A DNA stretch of 64,000 bases, taken from NCBI RefSeq assembly GCF_014189455.1, contig NZ_CP050296.1, positions 1,550,001-1,614,000 of the forward strand. The letters are read 5' to 3'. This DNA is from Mesorhizobium huakuii. Its GTDB lineage: Bacteria > Pseudomonadota > Alphaproteobacteria > Rhizobiales > Rhizobiaceae. Below the pieces are notes generated by a model, which ran no database searches, was not told where the DNA came from, and was given only the letters and a program-made list of their open reading frames with translations. Below, in pieces: positions 43,750-53,416 of the stretch; within the stretch, counting starts at the first letter, position 1; each line of letters starts with the position of its first letter. The translations under genes and the position numbers were made by a program.

Positions 43750-45204
43750 ATGTCGTTATCTTCCGCATTGAGCATCGCCCAATCGGCGCTTATGAATACC
43801 GCGCGGCAGACCAGCGTTGTCACGCGAAACGTCTCAGACGCTTCCAATCCGGACTATACGCGCCGCATCGCCGCCGTCACCAGCACGGCGCCCGGCGCGC
43901 GTTCGGTTGATATCCAGCGCGTCACCAACGACCTGCTGTTCCGGCAGAATCTCGGCGCCTTGTCGGCCTATAGCGGCCAGAGCGCGCTCTACAGCGGCAT
44001 GGATCAGCTGGACGTGTCGGTCAACGGCGTCGACAACGCCTCCTCGCCCTCGACGGCAATCGCCAATCTGCAGCAGGCGCTGCAGCTCTACGCCACCTCG
44101 CCGTCCAACCAGAATCTCGGCTCCAGCGTCATCGACGCCGCCAGGCAGGTCGTGCGCTCCCTGAATGAAGGCTCCCAGGCCATTCAGGATTTCCGCACCC
44201 AGACCGACGGCCAGATCGACACCGCGGTCAAGGACCTCAACTCGCTGCTCAGCCAGTTCCAGGACGCCAACCAGGCGGTCATTTCCGGCACCCGTTCCGG
44301 CACCGATGTTTCCGATGCGCTCGACCAGCGCGACGCGCTGCTGAAGAAGATCGCGGACTATGTCCCGATATCGACCTTCACGCGCGGCGACAATGACATG
44401 GTCATCACCACCGGTGACGGTACCACGCTGTTCGAGACGATACCGCGCACGGTGAGCTTCACGCCATCGGCTGGCTATGCCGCCGGAGCCCCCGGCAACA
44501 CTGTCTATATCGACAACGTGCCGGTCTCGGCGGGAAGCGGCGGCAACACCACCGCCAGCGGCAAGCTTGCCGGGCTGCTGCAGTTGCGTGACGGCGTCGC
44601 CTCGACCATGCAGAGCCAGCTCGACGAGACCGCGCGCGGCCTCGTCACGGCCTTTGCCGAGACCGCGCCCTCAATGCCCAACGCAGCCGGTCTGTTCACC
44701 TGGTCCGGCGCGCCGGCGGTGCCGGCCGCAGGCACGCTGGTCAATGGCCTGGCCGGCACGATCAGCATCAATACGGCGATGGATCCAAGCGCCGGCGGCA
44801 ATCCGACATTGCTGCGCGACGGCGGCGCCAATGGCGCTGCCTACGTCGCCAACACCACCGGCGGCGCTTCCTATTCCAACCTTCTCGTTGCCTATGGCGA
44901 CCGGCTCGACCAGCCGATGACGTTCGACCCCGCAGCCGGGATTTCGGCAACGTCCAGCGTTTCCGACTACGCCGCCAATTCGATCGGCTGGCTCCAGAGC
45001 ATGCGCCAGCAGGCTTCGACCGCCGCGGATGCCAAGGAAGCGCTGGCACAGCGCAGCTCCGAGGCGCTGTCCAATGCGACCGGCGTCAATGTCGACCAGG
45101 AAATGTCGCTGATGCTCGACCTCGAACATACCTATCAGGCATCGGCCCGGATGATGAAGACCGTCGACGACATGATGACGGCCCTGTTGAACGCGGTGGG
45201 ATAA
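43750..45204 (+). CDS. flgK: FlgK, hook-filament junction protein 1
   Basis: 484-residue hook-associated protein. The N-terminal SSALSIAQSALMNTARQTSVVTRNVSDASNPDYTRR and C-terminal NVDQEMSLMLDLEHTYQASARMMKTVDDMMTALLNAVG fit FlgK. It lies between the hook and the first flagellin layer. It starts 28 bases after flgE and is followed by flgL after three bases. Confidence 0.95.
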   Translation: MSLSSALSIAQSALMNTARQTSVVTRNVSDASNPDYTRRIAAVTSTAPGARSVDIQRVTNDLLFRQNLGALSAYSGQSALYSGMDQLDVSVNGVDNASSPSTAIANLQQALQLYATSPSNQNLGSSVIDAARQVVRSLNEGSQAIQDFRTQTDGQIDTAVKDLNSLLSQFQDANQAVISGTRSGTDVSDALDQRDALLKKIADYVPISTFTRGDNDMVITTGDGTTLFETIPRTVSFTPSAGYAAGAPGNTVYIDNVPVSAGSGGNTTASGKLAGLLQLRDGVASTMQSQLDETARGLVTAFAETAPSMPNAAGLFTWSGAPAVPAAGTLVNGLAGTISINTAMDPSAGGNPTLLRDGGANGAAYVANTTGGASYSNLLVAYGDRLDQPMTFDPAAGISATSSVSDYAANSIGWLQSMRQQASTAADAKEALAQRSSEALSNATGVNVDQEMSLMLDLEHTYQASARMMKTVDDMMTALLNAVG

Positions 45205-45207
45205 TCC

Positions 45208-46251
45208 ATGACCTCAGTCTCCTCGGCCGCCCTCACCAACGCCATGCGCTATCAACAGATGCGCATGCAGGCCGACCTCGTCAAAGCCACGAAGGAATCC
45301 TCGACCGGCAAGGTCGCCGATGTCGGCCTGGCACTGGGCGGACGCACCGCCCAGTCCGTCACCTTCCAGCGCGACCTCGACCGGCTGAACGTCATCGTCG
45401 ATTCCAACGGGCTGGTCACGGCAAGGCTTGCGTCGACCCAGACCTCGCTCGGCCAGCTCTCCGGCGTGGCGCAGACCTTCCTGTCCGCCCTGACCACCGC
45501 GTCGTCGGGCGACAACTCCGACAGCCTGACCCAATCGACCGGCCAGACGACGATCCAGCAGCTTACCTCGATCCTCAACACCAGCGTCAACGGCGAATAT
45601 CTGTTTGCCGGCACCAACACCGACGTCAAGCCGATCAACGATTTCACCGCCGCCGGCTCACCGGCCAAGGCCGCCTTCGACGCCTCCTTCGTCGCCAAAT
45701 TCGGATTCACGCCCAGCGATCCTGCCGCGGCCAACATTACCACCGCCCAGATGGACGATTTCATCACCAACTATGTCACGCCGCAGTTCCTCGGCACGGG
45801 TTGGCAGACCAACATGTCGAACGCCACCGACCAGCAGATCGTCAGCCGCATCGCGCTCAACGAAACCACCGAGACGTCGACCAGCGCCAACAGCGACGGC
45901 ATCAAGAAGCTCGCCATGGCCGCCGCAATGGTCTCAAGCCTGATGTCCACCAACATCAGTCAGGCGGCCAAGGACAGCATCGTCAGCCACTCGCAGACGC
46001 TGGTCGGCGAGGCGCTGAGCGGCATCGCCCAGGTCCAGTCGGAGACCGGCATCGTCCAGAAGCGCGTCTCCGATGCCAGCGACCGCATGAAGACGCAGAT
46101 CGACCTGTTCGAACGCCATATCCTCGATCTCGAAGCCGTCGACCCGGCCACGGCCGCCACCAAGGTCGCGGACCTGACGCAGCATATCGAGACGTCCTTC
46201 GCTCTGACAGCGCGCCTGCAGCAGCTCAGCCTGTTGAATTACCTGACCTGA
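45208..46251 (+). CDS. flgL: FlgL, hook-filament junction protein 3
   Basis: 347-residue flagellin-like junction protein. The N-terminus (TSVSSAALTNAMRYQQMRMQADLVKATKESSTGKV) and the helical C-terminus (VQKRVSDASDRMKTQIDLFERHILDLEAVDPATAATKVADL) resemble flagellin D0/D1. Position after flgK supports FlgL. Flagellar export substrate. Confidence 0.93.
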   Translation: MTSVSSAALTNAMRYQQMRMQADLVKATKESSTGKVADVGLALGGRTAQSVTFQRDLDRLNVIVDSNGLVTARLASTQTSLGQLSGVAQTFLSALTTASSGDNSDSLTQSTGQTTIQQLTSILNTSVNGEYLFAGTNTDVKPINDFTAAGSPAKAAFDASFVAKFGFTPSDPAAANITTAQMDDFITNYVTPQFLGTGWQTNMSNATDQQIVSRIALNETTETSTSANSDGIKKLAMAAAMVSSLMSTNISQAAKDSIVSHSQTLVGEALSGIAQVQSETGIVQKRVSDASDRMKTQIDLFERHILDLEAVDPATAATKVADLTQHIETSFALTARLQQLSLLNYLT

Positions 46252-46280
46252 CAACTTCCAGCGGAACGGTAGAGCCGACG

Positions 46281-46628
46281 ATGTACCAATTCTCTTACGC
46301 CGACGTCCAAAGCACCTCCGTCTCGGACGCCAAGGACCGTGAGCGCGAACTTCTGACCCGCTCGATCGACATGCTGTCGGCGGCCGCCGCGGCCGGCCTG
46401 GATTCGATGGAGGCCGTGGAGGCGCTCAATTTCACCAACCGTGTCTGGACCGTCTTCGTCGAGGATCTCGGCTCCAGCGACAATGCGCTTCCCAAGGAAT
46501 TGCGCGCCAACCTGATTTCCATCGGCCTGTGGCTGCTGCGCGAGGCGGAGGACATCCGCCAGGGCCGCACCAACAATTTCGAAGGGCTGATCGAAGTATC
46601 CCAGATCATCCGCGACGGCATTCAATGA
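46281..46628 (+). CDS. flaF: FlaF, flagellin biosynthesis regulator
   Basis: 115-residue FlaF: Y-Q-F-S-Y-A-D-V-Q at the N-terminus and WTVFVEDLGSSDNALPKELRANLISIGLWLLREAEDIRQG are typical. In alphaproteobacteria FlaF promotes flagellin synthesis or secretion and opposes FlbT. The frame upstream of the ATG at 46281 is an unrelated shadow. Its end overlaps flbT by four bases. Confidence 0.94.
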   Translation: MYQFSYADVQSTSVSDAKDRERELLTRSIDMLSAAAAAGLDSMEAVEALNFTNRVWTVFVEDLGSSDNALPKELRANLISIGLWLLREAEDIRQGRTNNFEGLIEVSQIIRDGIQ

Positions 46629-47068
46629 CCAACACGCTGAAGATATCGCTGAAGCCCAACGAGAAGATCTACATCAACGGCGCCGTCATCCGCGTCGACC
46701 GCAAGGTCACCATTGAACTGATGAACGACGTGCAGTTCCTGCTCGAAAGCCATGTGATCCAGGCCGACCAGGCATCGACGCCGCTCAGGCAGCTCTACTT
46801 CATCGTGCAGGTCATGCTGATCAATCCCGCTGGCGCCGATGAGGCCCGCGAAATGTTCCGCCGCTCGCTGCCGCTGCTCATCGCCAGTTTCGAGGACGCC
46901 GAGATCTGCAGCGCACTGAAGCAGATCGACCGCATGGTCGGCGAGGATCATATCTACGAGGCATTGAAGGCGATCCGTTCGCTCTATCCTCTCGAACGCC
47001 GCGCGCTTGGCGGCAATGACGATGTTCCGGGCGCGCCGCGCCCACTGGCCGTGGGAGCACGCTACTGA
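46625..47068 (+). CDS. flbT: FlbT, flagellin mRNA repressor
   Basis: 147-residue FlbT: SLKPNEKIYINGAVIRVDRKVTIELMNDVQFLLESHVIQ and the LYFIVQVMLINP block match the family. In Caulobacter FlbT binds flagellin mRNA leaders and destabilises them, linking flagellin output to hook completion; the leader hairpins of flaA and flaB here are candidate targets. The ATG overlaps flaF (ATGA) and the stop shares one base with the flgD start (TGATG). Confidence 0.94.
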   Translation: MTNTLKISLKPNEKIYINGAVIRVDRKVTIELMNDVQFLLESHVIQADQASTPLRQLYFIVQVMLINPAGADEAREMFRRSLPLLIASFEDAEICSALKQIDRMVGEDHIYEALKAIRSLYPLERRALGGNDDVPGAPRPLAVGARY

Positions 47069-47475
47069 TGACCGTGGACATGACGACGACGATACCGGTT
47101 GGCGCCAATTCGACCACCACCTCGACCTCCAAGACAGCGGTCGACTACCAGTCCTTCCTGAAGCTTCTGATCGCCGAGATGAAGAACCAGGATCCGACCA
47201 AGCCGATGGATTCAACGCAATATGTCGCCCAGCTCGCCACCTTCTCGCAGGTCGAACAATCGGTGCAGAGCAACACCAAGCTCGACCAGATCATGCAGTC
47301 CTCGGCGCTGTCGCAGGCCGATGCGATTATTGGCCGCTCGATCACGTCGGCCGACGGCAAGACCACCGGAACAGTGGCTTCGGTGACGCTCGCGAGCAGC
47401 GGACTGATCGCGGTGCTGCAGGATGGTACCCAGGTCCCCGTCGGCGCAGGCGTGTCGATCAAGCCGGCAAGCTAG
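47068..47475 (+). CDS. flgD: FlgD, hook-capping scaffold protein
   Basis: 135-residue, short FlgD. The conserved segment DYQSFLKLLIAEMKNQDPTKPMDSTQYVAQLATFSQVEQS identifies the family; the C-terminal FlgD-type Ig domain is reduced, as seen in rhizobia. It caps the growing hook. Start coupled to flbT (TGATG). Confidence 0.94.
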   Translation: MTVDMTTTIPVGANSTTTSTSKTAVDYQSFLKLLIAEMKNQDPTKPMDSTQYVAQLATFSQVEQSVQSNTKLDQIMQSSALSQADAIIGRSITSADGKTTGTVASVTLASSGLIAVLQDGTQVPVGAGVSIKPAS

Positions 47476-47488
47476 GCCAACCTCTGAC

Positions 47489-47755
47489 ATGAACGAGGCC
47501 GACGCACTCGACATCGTCCAGTACGCGGTGTGGACGGTGCTGACCGCGTCCGCTCCGGTGGTGCTGGTCGCCATGGCTGTCGGCATCGGCATCGCCCTCA
47601 TCCAGGCGCTGACGCAGATCCAGGAAATCACCTTGACCTTCGTGCCGAAGATCGTCGCCATCATGTTGGTGGTGGCGCTCACCGGCCCGTTCATCGGCGG
47701 CCAGATATCGGCCTTCACCAACGTCATCTTCCAGCGCATCCAGAACGGGTTCTGA
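47489..47755 (+). CDS. fliQ: FliQ, flagellar export gate protein
   Basis: 88-residue membrane protein with two long hydrophobic helices (VLTASAPVVLVAMAVGIGIALIQAL and PKIVAIMLVVALTGPFIGGQI) joined by TQIQEITLTFV. It builds the export gate with FliP and FliR. It is the last gene of the hook operon. The flagellar genes resume only at 61091 with flhA. Confidence 0.94.
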   Translation: MNEADALDIVQYAVWTVLTASAPVVLVAMAVGIGIALIQALTQIQEITLTFVPKIVAIMLVVALTGPFIGGQISAFTNVIFQRIQNGF

Positions 47756-47815
47756 AACCTTGCGAGGGACCGCGCGGCGGCTTCCATCCGGAATTGCCCG
47801 AAACCAGCGGCCCGC

Positions 47816-47843
47816 TTGCGGTTGACCCGGTTCCGGCTAGATT
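47816..47843 (+). promoter_or_regulatory. Candidate promoter of the asparagine synthase gene
   Basis: TTGCGG (47816-47821) and TAGATT (47838-47843) are 16 bases apart, about 90 bases before the ATG. Weak matches; no flagellar element is seen here. Confidence 0.3.
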
Positions 47844-47931
47844 GCCATGCAGGCCACTCCCGGCCAGGCGATCGTTCTGTCCCAATGGCCTCTCGAAATC
47901 CCCCGAACCAACCCAGACCGACCGGCGGACC

Positions 47932-49800
47932 ATGTGCGGCATAGCCGGCGTCTGGCGCAAGCGAAACCCGATCGCGGACGGCGATCTCGCCGATGTCGGC
48001 CGCATGATGCAGGCACTGGCGCATCGCGGCCCCGACGATCATGCCAGCTGGAATGACAGCCGGCTGGCGCTCGGTCACCGGCGGCTGTCGATCATCGACC
48101 TGTCAACGCAGGCGCGCGAGCCGATGCTCACCGCCTGTGGCCAGGGCGTGCTGGTCTACAATGGCGAGGTCTACAATTATCGATCCTTGCGCGAGACGCT
48201 TGAAGCCGAAGGCAGGCGGTTCCGCACGGTCTCGGATGCCGAAGTGGTCCTCGAAGCCCTGCATCACTGGGGGCCGGACAAGGCCATTCCGCTGTTCGAC
48301 GGCATGTTCTCGCTCGCCTATTTCGATGCACGAGCCGGTGCGCTCTGGCTGGCGCGCGATCGCCTCGGCATCAAGCCGATGTCGGTGGCCGAGACGAGTG
48401 AGCGAATCCTCTTCGCCTCCGAGGACAAGGCGATCCTTGGCTGTGACGGCGCCGCACGGGCCATCGATGCGCGCGAGATCACCTTGCGTTTTGCCTGGCA
48501 AAGCCGTGACTCCAGCTCCAGCCTGTTCGCGGGCATAGAGCGGCTGCCGCCCGCGGGCCTGTGGAAGGTCACCGACGCCGGCATCGAGAAGCGCTGTTTC
48601 TGGCATGTCCTCGATGTACTCGACGCCGCCCGCATCGCCGGCGACACCGCCACCGACGCCAAGCACATGGCGTCGCTGGAAGCGCTGATCGAAGACAGTG
48701 TCAGGCTGCACTGCATTGCCGACACCAGGCTGGCAGCGGCTTGCAGTGGCGGCGTCGATTCCGGTCTCGTCACGACACTGGCGAAACGGTTCCGGCCGGA
48801 GATGACAGCCTATGTCGTCGATCCGCGCCTCGGTCACAGCGAGGCGGAAGACGCCGCACGCACCGCCCGCCATGCCGGTGTGCCGCTGAACAGGGTGCCC
48901 GTCGACAAGAACCGGTTCCTCGAACTCTGGCCAAGAGCCATCTGGCACCTGGAAAGCGATGGCTGGCACGCAAGCCACGCCTGCCTGCTGGCGCTTGCCG
49001 AGCAATGCCGGGCTGACGGCATCAAGGTGCTGTTGACCGGTGAAGGCGCCGACGAGTTGTTTGGCGGCTACGACTGGCAGGAAGCCAGCATGCGGCCGTG
49101 GCGGCCCTGGGCATGGCCGGGACGGCTGTTTCGCTCCAAGGCCCGGCTTGCCCGCAGGTTCGAGCGCCAGCGCCATGCCCCCTTTCGGACATCGATCGCC
49201 GGTGGCCATGGCTGGGACCGCAACATCGTGCTCAGGGCATTGTCGCCGGAACTAAATTTCCTTCAGACCAAGATCTTCGACCGGCTCGAGCCGGTCGCGT
49301 CGCTCAGCGACCGCGCCTTCCTGGGATGCTGCCTTCACGACCTGTATGCCCATCTGCAGGATCTGTTGAACAGGCATGACCGGCTCAGCATGGCGGCTTC
49401 GGTGGAGCTCAGGGTGCCGTTCCTCGAAAACCGGCTGATCGACTTCGCCATCCACCTGCCGAGGCGGCACAAATACCGCCACAGCCAAGGAAAATGGCTT
49501 TTGAAGAAAGTCGCGGAAAAACACATTCCGCTTCAGAACGTGAACGCCCGCAAGAACGGCTTCCAGGTATCGGCCAACTTCACCGCGGGCACAGAGGGTC
49601 TGCTGCGCGCAGGCTTGCTGCGCGACGTGATGGAATGGCCGGCCGCTTCCGTCGAAGACCTGATCGATCTCGCAAGGCGGGACCAGCCGTCGCGGTTGCG
49701 GCTGGTCGGCATGGAGCTTTTCCTTCGCCTGCACGCCGACGGTCAGACCACCGGCGACCTCACTGAAGCCCTGCATGCGGCGGTCAGCGACGCACACTGA
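47932..49800 (+). CDS. asnB: Asparagine synthase (glutamine-hydrolysing)
   Basis: 622-residue enzyme. The class II glutamine amidotransferase domain begins MCGIAG with the nucleophile C2, followed by R-G-P-D-D and V-Y-N-G-E-V-Y-N-Y. The synthetase domain has the PP-loop SGGVDS (272-277) and LLTGEGADELFGGYDWQE. It would convert aspartate and glutamine to asparagine and glutamate using ATP, but relatives in polysaccharide or natural-product clusters amidate other acids. Flanked by fliQ and an MFS gene, it is the first gene of the non-flagellar insert. The frame upstream of the ATG is a shadow. Confidence 0.9.
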   Translation: MCGIAGVWRKRNPIADGDLADVGRMMQALAHRGPDDHASWNDSRLALGHRRLSIIDLSTQAREPMLTACGQGVLVYNGEVYNYRSLRETLEAEGRRFRTVSDAEVVLEALHHWGPDKAIPLFDGMFSLAYFDARAGALWLARDRLGIKPMSVAETSERILFASEDKAILGCDGAARAIDAREITLRFAWQSRDSSSSLFAGIERLPPAGLWKVTDAGIEKRCFWHVLDVLDAARIAGDTATDAKHMASLEALIEDSVRLHCIADTRLAAACSGGVDSGLVTTLAKRFRPEMTAYVVDPRLGHSEAEDAARTARHAGVPLNRVPVDKNRFLELWPRAIWHLESDGWHASHACLLALAEQCRADGIKVLLTGEGADELFGGYDWQEASMRPWRPWAWPGRLFRSKARLARRFERQRHAPFRTSIAGGHGWDRNIVLRALSPELNFLQTKIFDRLEPVASLSDRAFLGCCLHDLYAHLQDLLNRHDRLSMAASVELRVPFLENRLIDFAIHLPRRHKYRHSQGKWLLKKVAEKHIPLQNVNARKNGFQVSANFTAGTEGLLRAGLLRDVMEWPAASVEDLIDLARRDQPSRLRLVGMELFLRLHADGQTTGDLTEALHAAVSDAH

Positions 49801-49813
49801 AACCATGTCCCGC

Positions 49814-49836
49814 AGGGCCAATACAGGCGTGGCCCT
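49814..49836 (+). terminator. Hairpin after the asparagine synthase gene
   Basis: Perfect 7-base arms AGGGCCA (49814-49820) and TGGCCCT (49830-49836) with a 9-base loop, 13 bases after the stop; the following sequence is pyrimidine-rich but not a T-run. Confidence 0.35.
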
Positions 49837-49963
49837 CCTCTATCCCTTTGTTGGACCATGATCTTGCGCGCATGACATTCGCCCTTTGCAGCGCGATGCC
49901 ATAGTTTCGGCTAACGATGCGGAGAAACCGCAAGGATCAGCACGCCGTGGCAGGAACCCATCC

Positions 49964-51606
49964 ATGATTGACGAGAAACCGGACAGCGAAGGCGTTTCGG
50001 CGCTGGCGCCGTTCCGGCATGGCATTTTCCGCGCCGTCTGGGCCGCAAGTCTCGTTTCCAATTTCGGTGGCCTGATCCAGGGCGTCGGCGCCGCCTGGAT
50101 GATGACGACGATCGCCACGTCGCCCTATCAGGTCGCCCTGGTCCAGGCCTCCACCACCTTGCCGATCATGCTGTTCGCGCTTGTCGCCGGCGCCATCGCC
50201 GACAGCTTCGACCGGCGCAAGGTGATGCTGGTCGCGCAGACCTTCATGCTGGTCGTTTCGCTGCTTCTGACGGTGTTCACCTACTACAATTTGCTCACGC
50301 CCTGGACGCTGCTGGCCTTCACTTTCCTGATCGACAGCGGCACGGCACTCAACAGCCCGTCCTGGCAGGCGTCCGTCGGCGACATGGTTCCCCGCAACAA
50401 GGTGCCGGCGGCCGTTGCGCTGAACTCCATGGGCTTCAACCTGACACGCAGTGTCGGTCCGGCGATCGGCGGCATCATCGTCGCGGCTGCCGGTGCCGCG
50501 GCCGCCTTCGCGGCGAACGCGGTCAGCTATATCGGCCTCATCATCGTGATGGCGCGCTGGAAGCGCGACGTGCCGGTATCGACCTTGCCGCGCGAATCGC
50601 TGGGCGCGGCCATGGGGGCCGGCCTGCGGTATGTCGCCATGTCGCCCAACATCGGCAAGGTGCTGGTCAGGGGGCGGCCTTCGGCTTCAGCGCCGGCGCG
50701 GTGCTGGCACTCTTGCCGCTGGTGGCGCGCGACGTCGTCAAGGGCGATGCGTTGACCTACGGCATCATGCTGGGCGCCTTCGGCATCGGTGCCGTCGGCG
50801 GCGCGCTGATCAGCGTGCGGCTGCGGCAATTGCTCTCCAGCGAGACGATGGTGCGCTGTGCCTTCGCCGGCTTCGCCGTCTGCGCCTTCAATGCCGCGCT
50901 CAGCCATCAGGCCTGGCAGACGTCGCTCGGCCTGCTGGTCGGCGGCGCCTGCTGGGTGATCGCGCTCTCGCACTTCAACGTCACGGTGCAGATGGCAACG
51001 CCGCGCTGGGTGGTCGGCCGGGTTCTGTCGGTCTACCAGACCGCGACCTTCGGCGGCATCGCGCTGGGCAGCTGGATCTGGGGCGTCGTCGCCGACGCGC
51101 ATGGCGCCGAGACGGCGCTGATCGCCGCCGCCATCGCCATGCTGGCCGGCGGCGCCATCGGCCTCCTGCTGCCGCTGCCGCAGCAGCAGGTGCTCAACCT
51201 CGACCCGCTCAACCGTTTCAAGGAACCACACCTCGCGCTCGACCTGAAGCCGCGCAGCGGTCCCATTGCCATCATGATCGAATACATCATCCGCCACGAG
51301 GACGAGACGGAATTCCTCGCCACCATGGCTGAGCGCGGCCGCATCCGCCGCCGCGACGGAGCCCGCAACTGGACACTGGCGCGCGATCTCGAAAATCCGA
51401 CGATCTGGATCGAGCATTATCACACGCCGACCTGGCTCGAATATGTCAGGCACAATGGCCGCATCACCCATGCTGATGCCATGGTCGGCGACCGCTTGCG
51501 GGCGCTGCACAGCGGCGACGAGCCGCCGCGCGTGCGTCGCGTCATTGAGCGCCCGACCACCGCCGGCACCGCGCTGGTGATGGCCAAGGGGCCGATCGAG
51601 CACTGA
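49964..51606 (+). CDS. MFS transporter of the MFS_3 / EntS type (frameshift in this sequence)
   Basis: The N-terminal half (ATG at 49964, FRHGIFRAVWAASLVSNFGGLIQGVGAAWMM, then IADSFDRRKVMLVAQ) and the C-terminal half (ALLPLVARDVVKGDALTYGIMLGAFGIGAVGG, then a soluble tail EDETEFLATMAERGRIRRRDGARNW) lie in different frames. They join if one G is restored in the GGGGG run at 50670-50674, giving V-R-G-A-A-F-G-F-S-A-G. The product is about 547 residues with about 12 membrane helices and the cytoplasmic tail typical of MFS_3 (enterobactin-exporter-like) proteins. Substrate unknown. AGGAA precedes the ATG. Confidence 0.83.
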
Positions 51607-51631
51607 TTTCGTCAGAGCCGATCGTCGCCTG

Positions 51632-52000
51632 TCAGCCGGCCGACTGGATCATGTAGAGCTTGCGCGTGGTCTCGCGGATGCGCCATTCGCCCTTCCATCC
51701 CTGCGGCAGCACGAGAAGGTCTCCCGGCCCCAGTTCGCGCGCCTCGCCATCGGCGCGGCTCACCTCCACCCGCCCCGAAATGATGTGGCATATCTCCGAC
51801 GACCCTGACCGGTCGGCGGTGAAGCGGCCGGGCGTGCATTCCCAGATGCCGATATCGACGGTTCCGTCCGGCGACTGGAAGAACGAGCGCACCGCCTCGA
51901 CCTGATCCCCCTCGATGCTGGTCGGCTTGGGTGAGAACGTGCCGATATCGGCCTTGGCGAGATCGTGGAAGGTCGAAAGGTCGATCAAATTGGACTCCAT
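51632..52000 (-). CDS. Small cupin-domain protein of the polyamine operon
   Basis: 122-residue single cupin: a beta-barrel with SSEICHIISGRVEVSRADGEARELGPGDLLVLPQGWKGEWRI. The first cupin motif has only one histidine, and the second motif is degenerate, so metal binding is doubtful. It resembles the DUF861-type cupins found beside polyamine or ureide catabolic genes. The ATG at 51998-52000 lies three bases after the oxidoreductase stop. Last gene of the seven-gene minus-strand operon. Function unknown. Confidence 0.8.
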   Translation of the reverse strand: MESNLIDLSTFHDLAKADIGTFSPKPTSIEGDQVEAVRSFFQSPDGTVDIGIWECTPGRFTADRSGSSEICHIISGRVEVSRADGEARELGPGDLLVLPQGWKGEWRIRETTRKLYMIQSAG

Positions 52001-52003
52001 CAA

Positions 52004-53389
52004 TCAGTGGCCCGTGATGCTGTCGGCGAGCGCGGCCAGTTTCGACGTATGCGCAAGGCCTCCGGCTTCGCGCCCGTCAGCGATGCGATAAAGCTGGTAC
52101 ATCGAATGCACGCCGAGCCAGCGGAACGGCTCCGGCTCCCATGGCCTGACCTTGCGGTTGACCCAGGGTAGCTTCGTCAGCTCGGTGTCCTGGCCAAGGA
52201 CCAGATCGGCCAGCGTGCGCCCGGAAAGATTGGAGCTCGACACGCCGAGCCCGACATAGCCGCCCGCCCAGCCGATACGGGTCGCGGGATCGAGCCCGAC
52301 GGTCGTGCACCAGTCGCGCGGGACGCCGAGCACACCGCACCAGGCGTGCTCGATGCGGCAGTTCGCTGTCTGCGGCAAGAGCGTCGTCAGGATCTGATGC
52401 AACTGGTCGATCGTCGCCTGCTGCGTCTGCCCGTTGATGTCGGTGCGCGAGCCGTAGCGATAGGGAACACCGCGGCCACCCATGGTGATGCGCCCCTCGC
52501 GCGTGCGCTGGGCGTAGCAATAGGCGTGGGCGGCGTTGCCGAGAAGCTCATGCCCCTCCCAGCCGATCTGGCGCCAAAGCGCCTCCGACAGCGGCTCGGT
52601 CACGATCTGCGCGCTGTTGAGCGCCAGCCAGGTCCGCTCCTCGCCGGGGATGCCTGCTGTAAAACCTTCTGTCGCGCGGATGATGGTTTCCGCCCGCACC
52701 GTGCCGCGGTTCGTCGTCACGCTGCCCTTGGTGATAGACGTCACCGTCGTCTGTTCGTAGATCGGCACGCCCAGGCGCTCGACGGTGGCCGCAAGCCCGC
52801 GCACCAGCTTGGCCGGCTGCACCCGCGCCTGGCCGTGGACGACGAAGCCGCCCATGACATTGCGGATATTGATGCGTGCCCGCGTCGCCGCTTGATCCAG
52901 CATTTCGACGCGGTCCGGATCGAGATCCCAGGCGCGGATCGTTTCGCACTCTTCGCGCGCGCGTTCGAGCTGCGCGGGGTTGGTGGCCACCGTCAGATTG
53001 TCGACGCGGCGGATATCGGCGTCGATGCCTTCTTCCGTCGCCACCCGGATTACCTCGTCGACGCAGCCCGCCATCGCCGCCTGCATGGCGCTCACACCTT
53101 GCCGGCTCGACGTCTTGAGATATTTTTCGCGCGACCAGGAGAAACCACCCGACAGCCAGCCACCATTGCGGCCCGAAGCGCCGAAGCCGGCAAATTCGCG
53201 CTCGATCAGCGCGATGCGCAGCGAAGGCCTGGCCTTCTTCAGATAATAGGCGGTCCACAGCCCGGTATAGCCAGCGCCGACGATCGCGACATCGGCCTCG
53301 ATATCGCCGGGCAAAGGCGGCCGGGGCGCGGGGACCCCGCCCAGATCCGCATACCAGAACGATATGTCGCCGTTTCGCTTGGCTTGCAT
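52004..53389 (-). CDS. FAD-dependent oxidoreductase (PuuB/DAO-like amine oxidase)
   Basis: 461-residue DAO-family flavoprotein. The Rossmann motif GAGYTG (38-43, in VAIVGAGYTGLWTAYYL), the substrate-side GFGASGRNGGWLSGGFSW block and the C-terminal IGWAGGYVGLGVSSSNLSGRTLADLVLG match PuuB-type gamma-glutamylputrescine oxidases and related amine oxidases. It would oxidise the imported amine to an aldehyde. It lies between the transporter ATPase and the cupin gene. The exact substrate is not fixed by sequence; no PuuA-like glutamine-synthetase-type ligase is in the window. Confidence 0.85.
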   Translation of the reverse strand: MQAKRNGDISFWYADLGGVPAPRPPLPGDIEADVAIVGAGYTGLWTAYYLKKARPSLRIALIEREFAGFGASGRNGGWLSGGFSWSREKYLKTSSRQGVSAMQAAMAGCVDEVIRVATEEGIDADIRRVDNLTVATNPAQLERAREECETIRAWDLDPDRVEMLDQAATRARINIRNVMGGFVVHGQARVQPAKLVRGLAATVERLGVPIYEQTTVTSITKGSVTTNRGTVRAETIIRATEGFTAGIPGEERTWLALNSAQIVTEPLSEALWRQIGWEGHELLGNAAHAYCYAQRTREGRITMGGRGVPYRYGSRTDINGQTQQATIDQLHQILTTLLPQTANCRIEHAWCGVLGVPRDWCTTVGLDPATRIGWAGGYVGLGVSSSNLSGRTLADLVLGQDTELTKLPWVNRKVRPWEPEPFRWLGVHSMYQLYRIADGREAGGLAHTSKLAALADSITGH

Positions 53390-53416
53390 GGGATGACTTT
53401 CAGATGGGGAGCGGGA

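Noticed and set aside
50701..51606. Second half of the MFS gene as a separate transporter
   Set aside because: Half a transporter without a start region; one restored G gives a continuous MFS_3 protein.
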